Part shown: positions 7,547-14,722 of the stretch, one piece after another | Layout: each line of letters begins with the position of its first letter | Numbering within the stretch: the first letter of the stretch is position 1 | Source: Roseburia sp. | GTDB taxonomy: Bacteria; Bacillota; Clostridia; Lachnospirales; Lachnospiraceae | Length of the DNA stretch: 64,000 nt | Assembly (NCBI GenBank): GCA_019421345.1 | Contig: JAHZFL010000001.1 | Coordinates: 27,252-91,251 of the forward strand | Direction: 5' to 3' | Made by a program: the position numbers and the translations under genes | The notes under the pieces: generated by a model | The model's database searches: none | Told to the model about the DNA's origin: nothing | Seen by the model: the letters and a program-made list of their open reading frames with translations, nothing else

Positions 7547-8683
7547 TTAGCGATAACGTTTTAAAATCTGCTTACTTGCAATGACAGTCTGAATCTCACC
7601 TGTTCCGCCGGAAATACGCGTGATTCTCAGATCACGGTAAATACGGCTGACACGGCTGCCGCAGAAACCGATTCCTGCCATCACCTGCATTGCATGATCT
7701 ACAACCTCGTTTGCAGCCTCGGAGCAGTACTGCTTTGCGATCGAAGCCTCCTCACGCTTTAAGCAGCCGTTATCCTTGTTCCATGCAAAGTGAAGCAGCA
7801 TGTCGCGCATGGAGTAAATACGCATCGCCATTTCCATAATGTGGTTCTGGATCAACTGCAGCTTTCCGATCTCCTTGCCAAATGCCACTCTCTGATTTGC
7901 GTAGCGGCAGGCGTCCTCAAAGGCGCACAGAGCCTGTCCGTAAGCGTTAAACGCATCAATGAGACGCTCATAGTCAAATCCCTTAGAGGTCGCAAGCAGA
8001 CCGTTACCCTCAAAGCTGAACATATCCTTTTCTTCAATCTCTACATCATCAAACCAGATGTCGTTCACATTCTCCATGTTGATACCCATTTTTTCCATCG
8101 GTTCTTTCTTACAGTTCGGCACATTCGTCGGAACAAACCACAATGTAAGCTGTTCGGGATTCTCACTGTTTTTTGCCAATGTCAGACAGTAATCGCTGTC
8201 CTGCGCGCCGGAAATAAAGTGCTTATGCCCATTGATATACACCTTTCCGTTTCTGCGTGTATAAGTCGTTAAAATTGTGCCGCTGGATAAATCCGTACCT
8301 GCAGTCGGCTCGGAAAAGCCCTGTGCGTATGCCGGGTGTCCCTCAAAGAACATCGGCATAAACTTATCGATCTGCTCCTTTGTTCCGTTCTCCAACAGCG
8401 CATCTGCTTTTACATGATCCCAAAACAGATAGATCGGTGCGCCACAGCGTCCCAGCGCCTCCATTACCAGAAACATGGTGACCGCTCCCTCACCGTCTCC
8501 GCCTGCTTCCTCCGGCAGGAACATGCTAAAGCAGCCAAGCTCCTTTAAAATGTCCCAGAATTTTTTTGGATGCTCATGGTTCTTATCGCAATCCTGAAAA
8601 TATGTTTCCAGATTTTCGCGTGTCATCGCCTCCTCGATTGCCTGAACCATTAATTCCTGTTCCTCTGTCATTCTAAAATCCAT
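7547..8683 (-). CDS. caiA: CaiA-like acyl-CoA dehydrogenase (crotonobetainyl-CoA reductase family)
   Basis: A 378-residue acyl-CoA dehydrogenase whose closest remembered relative is E. coli CaiA (380 residues). Shared blocks include the N-terminal DF-x-M/L-x-x-EQEL, TTYTRRNGKVYINGHKHFI, CAFEDACRYANQRVAFG, LQLIQ, VVDHAMQVM-GIGF and the C-terminal IYRDLRITRISGG-x-GEIQ ending LKRYR. At the place of the usual catalytic glutamate (IYEGTSE in the neighbouring Bcd) it has ISGGTGE, a Glu to Gly change also seen in CaiA. In E. coli CaiA takes electrons from FixAB to reduce crotonobetainyl-CoA. Here fixAB lead the facing operon. The true substrate is unknown. GGAGGAAG precedes ATG 8683. Confidence 0.85.
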   Translation of the reverse strand: MDFRMTEEQELMVQAIEEAMTRENLETYFQDCDKNHEHPKKFWDILKELGCFSMFLPEEAGGDGEGAVTMFLVMEALGRCGAPIYLFWDHVKADALLENGTKEQIDKFMPMFFEGHPAYAQGFSEPTAGTDLSSGTILTTYTRRNGKVYINGHKHFISGAQDSDYCLTLAKNSENPEQLTLWFVPTNVPNCKKEPMEKMGINMENVNDIWFDDVEIEEKDMFSFEGNGLLATSKGFDYERLIDAFNAYGQALCAFEDACRYANQRVAFGKEIGKLQLIQNHIMEMAMRIYSMRDMLLHFAWNKDNGCLKREEASIAKQYCSEAANEVVDHAMQVMAGIGFCGSRVSRIYRDLRITRISGGTGEIQTVIASKQILKRYR

Positions 8684-8730
8684 TCTTTCTTCCTCCGTTT
8701 ATATTTTATTATTTTTTATAACCTTTTTAC

Positions 8731-9504
8731 TCAGCGCCCCGTCCACTCAGGCTTGCGTTTCTCAAGGAACGCCTGCGGGCCTTCCTTCGCATCCTCTGTC
8801 TTTTCGATATAATCCCAGCAGCGGTTACAAAAACGTTGCGCATCCTCAAAGGATACCTGCGGCGCGATGTGGAAAATCTCTTTTGTCAGACGCAGTGAAA
8901 TCGGCGCATTCGCGGAAATGATCTCAGCCAGTTCAAGCGCCTTGCAAAGTACCTGCTCCTTTGGCACAACATAATTCACCAATCCAACCTCATACGCACG
9001 CTGCGCGTCGATCAGCTTTCCGGTCAGACACATCTCCATCGCAATCTTGCGCGGAATGACATTCGGGAGACGGATCAATCCGCCGCTTGTCGCAAGCAGT
9101 CCCACCTTGACCTCGGAAAGACCAAATCGTGCATTCTCTGACGCTACGATCAAGTCGCAGGCAAGCGCGATCTCAAGACCTCCCGCCACTGCCGTACCGT
9201 TTGCCGCACAGATGATCGGCTTTGTGGAAACACGCTCCGTCATGCCAGCAAAGCCGTGCGCCATAATCGTCTGACACTCGCCGCTCTCATCAAATGCGGC
9301 GAGGTCTTCACCAGAGCAAAAGCTCCGCTCACCCGTTCCCGTCAAAATAATGACTCTGACAGACGCATCCTTTTCTGCGTCGTTTAGGATTTCCTCCATC
9401 TCTGCCGCCGTCGCAGGGTCGATCGCGTTACGCCGTTCTTCACGGTCGATCGTAACGATCAGCACGCCTCCCCGCTGCTCGGTCAATACGTTTTTCTTTT
9501 CCAT
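8731..9504 (-). CDS. Enoyl-CoA hydratase/isomerase family protein, CaiD-like
   Basis: A 257-residue crotonase-fold enzyme. It shows the oxyanion-hole region CSGEDLAAF and AANGTAVAGGLEIALACDL, and the two active-site glutamates of hydratases align in GGLE and in GLSEVKVGLL (E. coli CaiD: GGFE and LPEAKLGI). The C-terminus EGPQAFLEKRKPEWTGR closely matches CaiD's EGPLAFAEKRDPVWKGR. The expected reaction is reversible hydration of an enoyl-CoA, or dehydration of a 3-hydroxyacyl-CoA such as carnityl-CoA. It follows the MBL gene by 20 bases. Confidence is high for the family and moderate for the CaiD-like role. Confidence 0.87.
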   Translation of the reverse strand: MEKKNVLTEQRGGVLIVTIDREERRNAIDPATAAEMEEILNDAEKDASVRVIILTGTGERSFCSGEDLAAFDESGECQTIMAHGFAGMTERVSTKPIICAANGTAVAGGLEIALACDLIVASENARFGLSEVKVGLLATSGGLIRLPNVIPRKIAMEMCLTGKLIDAQRAYEVGLVNYVVPKEQVLCKALELAEIISANAPISLRLTKEIFHIAPQVSFEDAQRFCNRCWDYIEKTEDAKEGPQAFLEKRKPEWTGR

Positions 9505-9524
9505 CCCATGTCCTCCTTTGTCTC

Positions 9525-10151
9525 TTAACTATCTATTCCTAGGAGATAAGGGTTGCTTCTTCTCTCACGCTCAAGAGTCGTCTCCCCCTCATGCCCCGGA
9601 TACACTCGATAATCTCCGTCCAGCGCTTTTAATCTTGCCAGAGACTGACGCATCAAGGCATCGTCGCCTCCCGCAAAATCGGTTCGCCCGATACTGCCGC
9701 AAAACAGCGTATCTCCGGTAAACAGTACGTCGCCCGCTAAAAGGCTCACCGATCCCGGCGTATGACCCGGTGTATGAAGAACGCGAAAAGAAAGACTTCC
9801 GATGTCAACTGTCTCTCCCTCCGCAAGCTCCCTGCGGTTCTTTAACGCCGTCGCAGTCGGAAAAACCTGTCCCATATCGTATTCGGTAAGCTCCGTCGGA
9901 CAATCTGCTGGGTGCACATAGACCGGCAGCTTGTCCCACTTCTCCTGCAGCGCCGGCACGGCAAGAAAATGGTCATAATGTCCGTGCGTCAAAAGCACGG
10001 CGTCCGGCGTCAGTCCGTTTTCCTCCAGCAGACGGAGCAGATATGCTCCGTTATCCGCCGGATCGATCACGACGCAGCCGTCTGCGTTTTCTGCCGCTGC
10101 AATATAGCAATTTGTTGCAAAGCTGCCCAATGTAATTCTCTGGATTCGCAT
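9525..10151 (-). CDS. MBL-fold metallo-hydrolase (glyoxalase II-like)
   Basis: A 208-residue metallo-beta-lactamase-fold protein with the full metal-site set: THGHYDHF (H-x-H-x-D-H), HTPGHTPGSV, GDTLFCGSIGRTD and YPGHEGETT. Proteins of this size hydrolyse thioesters such as acylglutathione or other small substrates. ATG 10151 was chosen over an earlier in-frame codon because AAGGAGGAG lies just before it. It sits between a CoA transferase and the CaiD-like hydratase, so a thioesterase role on a CoA intermediate or by-product is plausible, but this is inference. Confidence 0.85.
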   Translation of the reverse strand: MRIQRITLGSFATNCYIAAAENADGCVVIDPADNGAYLLRLLEENGLTPDAVLLTHGHYDHFLAVPALQEKWDKLPVYVHPADCPTELTEYDMGQVFPTATALKNRRELAEGETVDIGSLSFRVLHTPGHTPGSVSLLAGDVLFTGDTLFCGSIGRTDFAGGDDALMRQSLARLKALDGDYRVYPGHEGETTLERERRSNPYLLGIDS

Positions 10152-10171
10152 TTCTTTTTCTCCTCCTTCGA

Positions 10172-11386
10172 TCAATAAAGGTGACTTGCCACCACCTCGT
10201 CCCGATGCAGCCGCGCAATCTCCTCCTCCGAGTAACCCACGCTCTTTAAAATCTCATCTGTATCTTCTCCCAACAAAGGCGCGCCTCTTTTGATCGGGCA
10301 AAGCTCGTTGTTAAAACGGAGAGGATTGTTATAAAACCGGATATTGCCAATCTTCTCCTGCCATACAAGCTGTGTGACCTCTGTCGCATTTGCGTGCTCC
10401 GAAGTATATGTCTCAATAAACGGCAGCACCTGTGACGCCGGAACATCTGCGGCAAGAAGCCGCTCCTCAATATCTCTGCGGAACATCGTACGCGTAACGC
10501 TTTCGATCTGCCCTGCCAGTACGTCACGGTTTTTGATGCGTGCCGCATTATCCGAAAACCGCACATCCTCTTTTAGCTTTTCCAACCCAAGCACATCGCA
10601 AAGCGCCTCAAAACGCTGCTGCGTATCGGCTATGATAACCGCCCAGCCGTCGCGCGCTTCAAAAATACCATAAGGCGCCACAAAGCGGTCATGGTTGCCA
10701 AACCGTGTATAAATCTCTCCCGTCTGCCCGTAATCCATCACAGTCTCTGCGCACGAATACATCGCAACATCCGTCATGCCGATGTCAATGCGGCATCCCA
10801 CGCCTGTCTTTTGCACTTCGATCAGTCCCATAACCGCCGCATTAAATGCATAAGTACCTGTCAATGTGTCGCAGTTGGCATTTCCCGCCTTCATCGGAGC
10901 TCCCTCCGGTTCTCCGTTGCTTCCGGCAAATCCGCCTCTTGCCGCAGCGATCGCGTCATAGCACGGATATTTCTGCAGCGGACCGCTTCCGCCGAAGCCG
11001 CTTAAGGATACAAACACGATCTTGGGATTAATCTCCTTTAACTTGTCATATCCCAATCCCAGACGGTCAATAGAACCGCTTTTAAAATTTTCCAACACTA
11101 CGTCCGCCTGCTTTACCATTTCATAGATAACGTCTTTTCCCGCCTGTCCCGACAAGTCGATCTCAATACTCCTTTTATTCTTGTTATAGGCCGTGTAAAG
11201 CGTGCTTAAACCATTTACAAACGGGTCCCACGCTCTTGCCTGATCTCCCGATCCATAGCGCTCTACCTTCCAGACCTCTGCTCCCAGATCGGCAAACTGC
11301 CATGAGATATATACGCCTGCCAGCGCAATCGTAAAATCAAGTACCTTTAACCCGTCAAATACGCCCTTCTTTTCTGATTCTGCCAT
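10172..11386 (-). CDS. CaiB/BaiF-type (family III) CoA transferase with catalytic Asp
   Basis: A 404-residue family III CoA transferase. The N-terminal half carries GLKVLDFT, FADLGAEVWKVER, NKNKRSIEIDL and VLENFKSGSIDRLGLGY. The catalytic aspartate that forms the acyl anhydride aligns with the D of DIGMTDVAMYS near residue 205. It moves CoA between two acids without ATP, so an imported acid can be activated at the expense of the product's CoA ester. It begins 25 bases after a second, divergent paralogue, and a good RBS (GGAGGATAG) precedes ATG 11386. The two may form a heteromer. Confidence 0.88.
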   Translation of the reverse strand: MAESEKKGVFDGLKVLDFTIALAGVYISWQFADLGAEVWKVERYGSGDQARAWDPFVNGLSTLYTAYNKNKRSIEIDLSGQAGKDVIYEMVKQADVVLENFKSGSIDRLGLGYDKLKEINPKIVFVSLSGFGGSGPLQKYPCYDAIAAARGGFAGSNGEPEGAPMKAGNANCDTLTGTYAFNAAVMGLIEVQKTGVGCRIDIGMTDVAMYSCAETVMDYGQTGEIYTRFGNHDRFVAPYGIFEARDGWAVIIADTQQRFEALCDVLGLEKLKEDVRFSDNAARIKNRDVLAGQIESVTRTMFRRDIEERLLAADVPASQVLPFIETYTSEHANATEVTQLVWQEKIGNIRFYNNPLRFNNELCPIKRGAPLLGEDTDEILKSVGYSEEEIARLHRDEVVASHLY

Positions 11387-11410
11387 TGATCCTATCCTCC
11401 TTTGTGCGCA

Positions 11411-12598
11411 TTAAACGACGCCTTCTTCTCTCAATTCCTGCATTTGCTTCTTTGAGAAATCAAGCTGTGCGAGAATCTGCTCATTATCCGCCCCCAATTC
11501 CGGCGCGCCTGCAATCTCGTCATCCTGCGCATCGTCCCGCAAAAACTTGGCGGGTCTGCCGATCTGAAGCGTATCGCCAAGACGCCTGTCCGCTACATGG
11601 ATAAGCATCCGGCGGTCTGCCACCTGCTCATCCGTCACCAGTTCCTTTACGGTATTGCACGGACCGCCCGGCACCATCGCCTCTCTGCAGATGCGGTCTG
11701 CCTCCTCGATCGTAATCCCCGCAAAAAATTCCTTTAACTGACCGTCAAGGTCTCCGAAATAATTTTCCATCGAACGCGCCGGATCATGTGCATATCTTGG
11801 ATCCTCTGCCCAGTCCCTGCGCCCCGCCGTCTGCGCAAACGCAATCCACTGCGCATCGCTTCCGATGCTCAGAGAAAACCAGCCGTTCTGACACTGAAAC
11901 GTATCGGTTGGGTTTGTCGTCGGAAAACCGTTGCCAAGACGCTTCGGCAGTGTATTCATGCCGAGCAGGCACTCTGCAAACGTATCGTCCAGCGCCATCA
12001 TAACATGCCATGTGCTTGTGGATACCTTCTGCCCCTCTCCGGTTTGTACCGCCTTCCAATAGGCTGCCAGCATACCTGCCGTCAGATGCCAACTGCTGTA
12101 TAAATAGCCAAGAGGAAAGCCAAACTTTGTCGGCTTTTCAGGCATACCTGTCTTTTCCAAAAGCCCTGCGCGCGCCATCACCAAAAGATCATAATCGGGC
12201 AGATCCTTCCATGGTCCTTCCTCACCAAACGGTGTCAGGACTCCATAAATCATCCGCGGATTGATCTGCCTTACTTCTTCATAAGAAAGACCGATCCTGC
12301 GCATAGCCTCCTCCGACTGATTGACTGCAAGCATGTCGTATGCCGGCAGCAGTCTCTTTAAAATCTCCTGTCCCCGCGGGTCTCTCAGATTCAGGGTCAT
12401 ACTTCTCTTGCCTCTGTGATAATACGCCTGATAGATGCCCTCCTCTTTCCCGTCTGCCGATCCTCTCCTGCGAACGGAATCTCCCATTCCCGGTTTTTCA
12501 ATCTTTAACACCTCTGCACCGTAATCCGCAAACATACTTCCGATATACGGATTGCCATCGGTCAGATCAAGTACCTTTAATGAACGAAGCGGTTTCAT
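11411..12598 (-). CDS. CaiB/BaiF-type CoA transferase paralogue lacking the catalytic Asp
   Basis: A 395-residue family III CoA transferase homologue and the first gene of the leftward operon. The fold markers are present (SLKVLDLTDGNPYIGSMF, YGAEVLKIEKPGMGDSVR, KRSMTLNLRDPRGQEIL, NPRMIYGVLTPFG, PGGPCNTVKEL). Where the neighbour reads DIGMTDVAMYS, this one reads STSTWHVMMA, so the anhydride-forming Asp is His. It may be a structural or CoA-binding subunit of a heteromeric transferase, as proposed for some two-gene family III enzymes, or act on its own in another way. AAAGGAGAGG precedes ATG 12598, and two operator-like sites lie just upstream. Confidence 0.85.
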   Translation of the reverse strand: MKPLRSLKVLDLTDGNPYIGSMFADYGAEVLKIEKPGMGDSVRRRGSADGKEEGIYQAYYHRGKRSMTLNLRDPRGQEILKRLLPAYDMLAVNQSEEAMRRIGLSYEEVRQINPRMIYGVLTPFGEEGPWKDLPDYDLLVMARAGLLEKTGMPEKPTKFGFPLGYLYSSWHLTAGMLAAYWKAVQTGEGQKVSTSTWHVMMALDDTFAECLLGMNTLPKRLGNGFPTTNPTDTFQCQNGWFSLSIGSDAQWIAFAQTAGRRDWAEDPRYAHDPARSMENYFGDLDGQLKEFFAGITIEEADRICREAMVPGGPCNTVKELVTDEQVADRRMLIHVADRRLGDTLQIGRPAKFLRDDAQDDEIAGAPELGADNEQILAQLDFSKKQMQELREEGVV

Positions 12599-12626
12599 CG
12601 TGCCTCTCCTTTCCTCGCTTAATAAC

Positions 12627-12638
12627 TTTTACGTGAAA
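12627..12638. promoter_or_regulatory. Operator-like site 1 (leftward operon side)
   Basis: TTTTACGTGAAA, one mismatch from the perfect palindrome TTTCACGTGAAA found in front of the LacI-family gene at 20640. It lies 29-40 bases before the leftward ATG. I infer binding by that regulator. Confidence 0.65.
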
Positions 12639-12672
12639 TTATGTTCTGTAAAATTTATTTGCATTTTATAAT

Positions 12673-12684
12673 TTTAACGTGAAA
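12673..12684. promoter_or_regulatory. Operator-like site 2 (leftward operon side)
   Basis: TTTAACGTGAAA, one mismatch from TTTCACGTGAAA, centred 46 bases from site 1. Next to it, a TATAAA on the minus strand (12665-12670) could be the -10 of the leftward promoter, although no convincing -35 is visible. Confidence 0.65.
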
Positions 12685-12863
12685 CTTAAAGAGAGCATAA
12701 CATAGCCAAAACAAGACTTCAACAACTTGTATGTAGATTTTTCGTGTCATTTTTTGGTGCTTTTGCACAATTACTCATTCTACATCCGCCTTTTATCAGC
12801 GTTTCTGTATTGTTATTACCTGCAAGAAATTTTTAAACCCTGTTCTTTTTCACAAATGAACAG

Positions 12864-12892
12864 TTGACAGAAACCGCCTGCCCAAATATAAT
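12864..12892 (+). promoter_or_regulatory. Perfect-consensus promoter of the fixAB operon
   Basis: TTGACA (12864-12869), a 17-base spacer and TATAAT (12887-12892) match the SigA consensus at all twelve positions. Transcription would start near 12899, leaving an 85-base leader. So strong a promoter implies it must be repressed when not needed, which fits the two operator-like sites just downstream. Confidence 0.85.
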
Positions 12893-12907
12893 GTAATCAA
12901 ATAATAT

Positions 12908-12919
12908 TTTAACGTGAAA
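12908..12919. promoter_or_regulatory. Operator-like site 3 (rightward operon side)
   Basis: TTTAACGTGAAA, identical to site 2, about ten bases downstream of the predicted start of the fixAB transcript. A repressor bound here would block initiation or early elongation. Confidence 0.68.
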
Positions 12920-12944
12920 GTTTCCATGTTTTTCCAATTCCAGC

Positions 12945-12956
12945 TTTCACGTTTAA
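12945..12956. promoter_or_regulatory. Operator-like site 4 (rightward operon side)
   Basis: TTTCACGTTTAA, two mismatches from the perfect palindrome, 29-40 bases before the fixA ATG. This is the mirror image of site 1's distance from the leftward ATG. The four sites form two symmetric pairs. Confidence 0.6.
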
Positions 12957-12984
12957 AAAATATAAAGAAAAGCAGGTGGTATTT

Positions 12985-13749
12985 ATGAAAATTGTTACTT
13001 GTTGCAAAGTTGTCCCCAACGAGGAAGAAATCAAAGTCCTGCCAAGCCGCGAGCTTTCGATGGATGAGGCTTCCTACAAAATCAGCCAGTATGACCTGAA
13101 TGCCCTGGAGTGCGGCAAACAGCTTGCTGCCGCAACAGGCGGCACGATGACCGCTTTAAGCATCGGCAAAAATGCTGCGCTTGAGAGCTCCAAAATCCGC
13201 AAGGATATTCTCTCCCGCGGTGTGGATGACTTAAGTCTTGTCATTGATGACACGCATGAGTTTTCCGATTCTTTGGAAACCGCAAAAGCGATCGCCGAAG
13301 CATTAAAGGTAATTTCCGGTTATGACCTTGTTCTCTGCGGAATGGGCTCCAACGATCTTTATTCCCAGGAGGTCGGCGTACAGGTCGGCGCACTCTTAGG
13401 ACTTCCGACGCTAAACAACGTTACGGGGATCACAGCCTCCGGCGATCAGCTTCTTACGGTAGAGAGAACACTCGAAAATGAAGTAGAGGTATTGGAGGTA
13501 ACACTTCCTGCCGTTTTAAGTGTTTCCTCTGAGATCAATGTACCGGCGGTGCCGAGTATGCGTGAGATTATGAAAGCAGGCAAAAAGCCGGTCAATGAGC
13601 TTTCCGTCGCAGCAGACATTACTCCGTCTACTGCCACAACCGAACAGCTTGCACCGCAGCAGCAGGAACGCCGTCAGGAAATTGTCGAAGGCGACAATGA
13701 AGAAGCAGTTGCGGCTCTTGTTTCATTCTTAAAGAAAGAGGGATTTTAA
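12985..13749 (+). CDS. fixA: FixA-type electron transfer flavoprotein beta subunit
   Basis: A 254-residue ETF beta-family protein matching E. coli FixA (256 residues) rather than general EtfB. Shared blocks are the start MKI-T-C-K-VP, KISQYDLNALE, RKDILSRG, VIDD, LVLCG-GS-DLY-Q-VG, TVERTLE-E-E and the PSM near residue 190. FixAB carries electrons to CaiA in carnitine metabolism. ATG 12985 follows AGCAGGTGGT; a GTG three codons earlier is in frame but overlaps that RBS. It is the first gene of the rightward operon behind the consensus promoter. Note that a second, ordinary etfBA pair follows in the same operon. Confidence 0.92.
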   Translation: MKIVTCCKVVPNEEEIKVLPSRELSMDEASYKISQYDLNALECGKQLAAATGGTMTALSIGKNAALESSKIRKDILSRGVDDLSLVIDDTHEFSDSLETAKAIAEALKVISGYDLVLCGMGSNDLYSQEVGVQVGALLGLPTLNNVTGITASGDQLLTVERTLENEVEVLEVTLPAVLSVSSEINVPAVPSMREIMKAGKKPVNELSVAADITPSTATTEQLAPQQQERRQEIVEGDNEEAVAALVSFLKKEGF

Positions 13750-13769
13750 AAAATCAGGAGGTTATTATT

Positions 13770-14693
13770 ATGGCTATTTCGTCCATTTTTGTAGTCAGTG
13801 ACAGCATGGATGTGCTGGCTGAATTATGTGCCGGTGCAAAGTCTCTGGCATCAAAGGTTACTGCTGTTGTTTTTTCCGATGAGGCAGGCGCTGCTGCTGC
13901 TTCAAACTGCGGTGCAGACGCCCTGCTCTTTTGTCCTGTCACAGATGCAGGCATCCCGGAGGACTATGCATCTGCGATTGCCGATGAAGTAAAAAAGGAT
14001 GCATCTGCGATCGTGCTTGTTTATAACAGCATCCGCGGACGCCATCTTGCCGGAAGGATCGGTGTTTACTTAGATACCGCTGTTCTTTCTTCCGTCAATG
14101 AGGTTGAAGCAGAGGGAGACAAGCTTTTATTCCGCCGCGTGGTATATGGCGGAACGGCGCAGAAGAAGGAATATTTCACAAAGCCTTACGGCGTGGTAAC
14201 GGTAGGAAGCGGTATCTTTGAATGCACACCGGTTGATCAGAAAACTTCTGCTATCTCCCGGCTCTCTGCGAAGCCGGAAGCAGGCATCAAATGTATTTCC
14301 CGCAACGAAAAGACAGAAGGCACGGTAAATCTTGTCGCCGCAAAACGTATCGTGGATGTCGGCCGCGGTCTTGCCGCAGAGGAAGACCTTGCAATGTGTC
14401 AAAAGCTCGCAGAGGCTTTGGGCGGCGAGGTTGGCTGCTCCCGTCCGGTGGCTGAAAATAATAAGTGGATGCCGAAATCCTCTTATCTTGGCATTACCGG
14501 TGTACAGGTAAAACCGGAGCTTTTGATCGCGCTTGGCGTATCCGGGCAGGTACAGCATATCGGCGGTATCAATAAATCAAAAGTAATCGTAGCCATCAAT
14601 AAGGATAAGGCGGCTCCGATCTTTAAAAACGCTGACTTCGGTCTCGTCGGAGACATGTACAAAATCGTACCTGCACTCATCGAAAAGCTGTAA
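13770..14693 (+). CDS. fixB: FixB-type electron transfer flavoprotein alpha subunit
   Basis: A 307-residue ETF alpha-family protein (E. coli FixB, 313). The C-terminal FAD domain has the FixB signature: DVGRGLAAEEDLA, CSRPVAENNKWM, YLGITGVQVKPELLIA-GVSGQVQH and NKDK-APIF--ADFGLVGD. The housekeeping-type EtfA at 17128 instead reads SRAAVDSGW..QVGQTGK..LYIACGISGAIQH, so the two are clearly different branches. It forms a heterodimer with FixA and delivers electrons to the CaiA-like enzyme. An AGGAGG lies shortly before ATG 13770. Confidence 0.92.
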   Translation: MAISSIFVVSDSMDVLAELCAGAKSLASKVTAVVFSDEAGAAAASNCGADALLFCPVTDAGIPEDYASAIADEVKKDASAIVLVYNSIRGRHLAGRIGVYLDTAVLSSVNEVEAEGDKLLFRRVVYGGTAQKKEYFTKPYGVVTVGSGIFECTPVDQKTSAISRLSAKPEAGIKCISRNEKTEGTVNLVAAKRIVDVGRGLAAEEDLAMCQKLAEALGGEVGCSRPVAENNKWMPKSSYLGITGVQVKPELLIALGVSGQVQHIGGINKSKVIVAINKDKAAPIFKNADFGLVGDMYKIVPALIEKL

Positions 14694-14722
14694 CACATCA
14701 TGAAAACGAAAGAGGTATTGCT

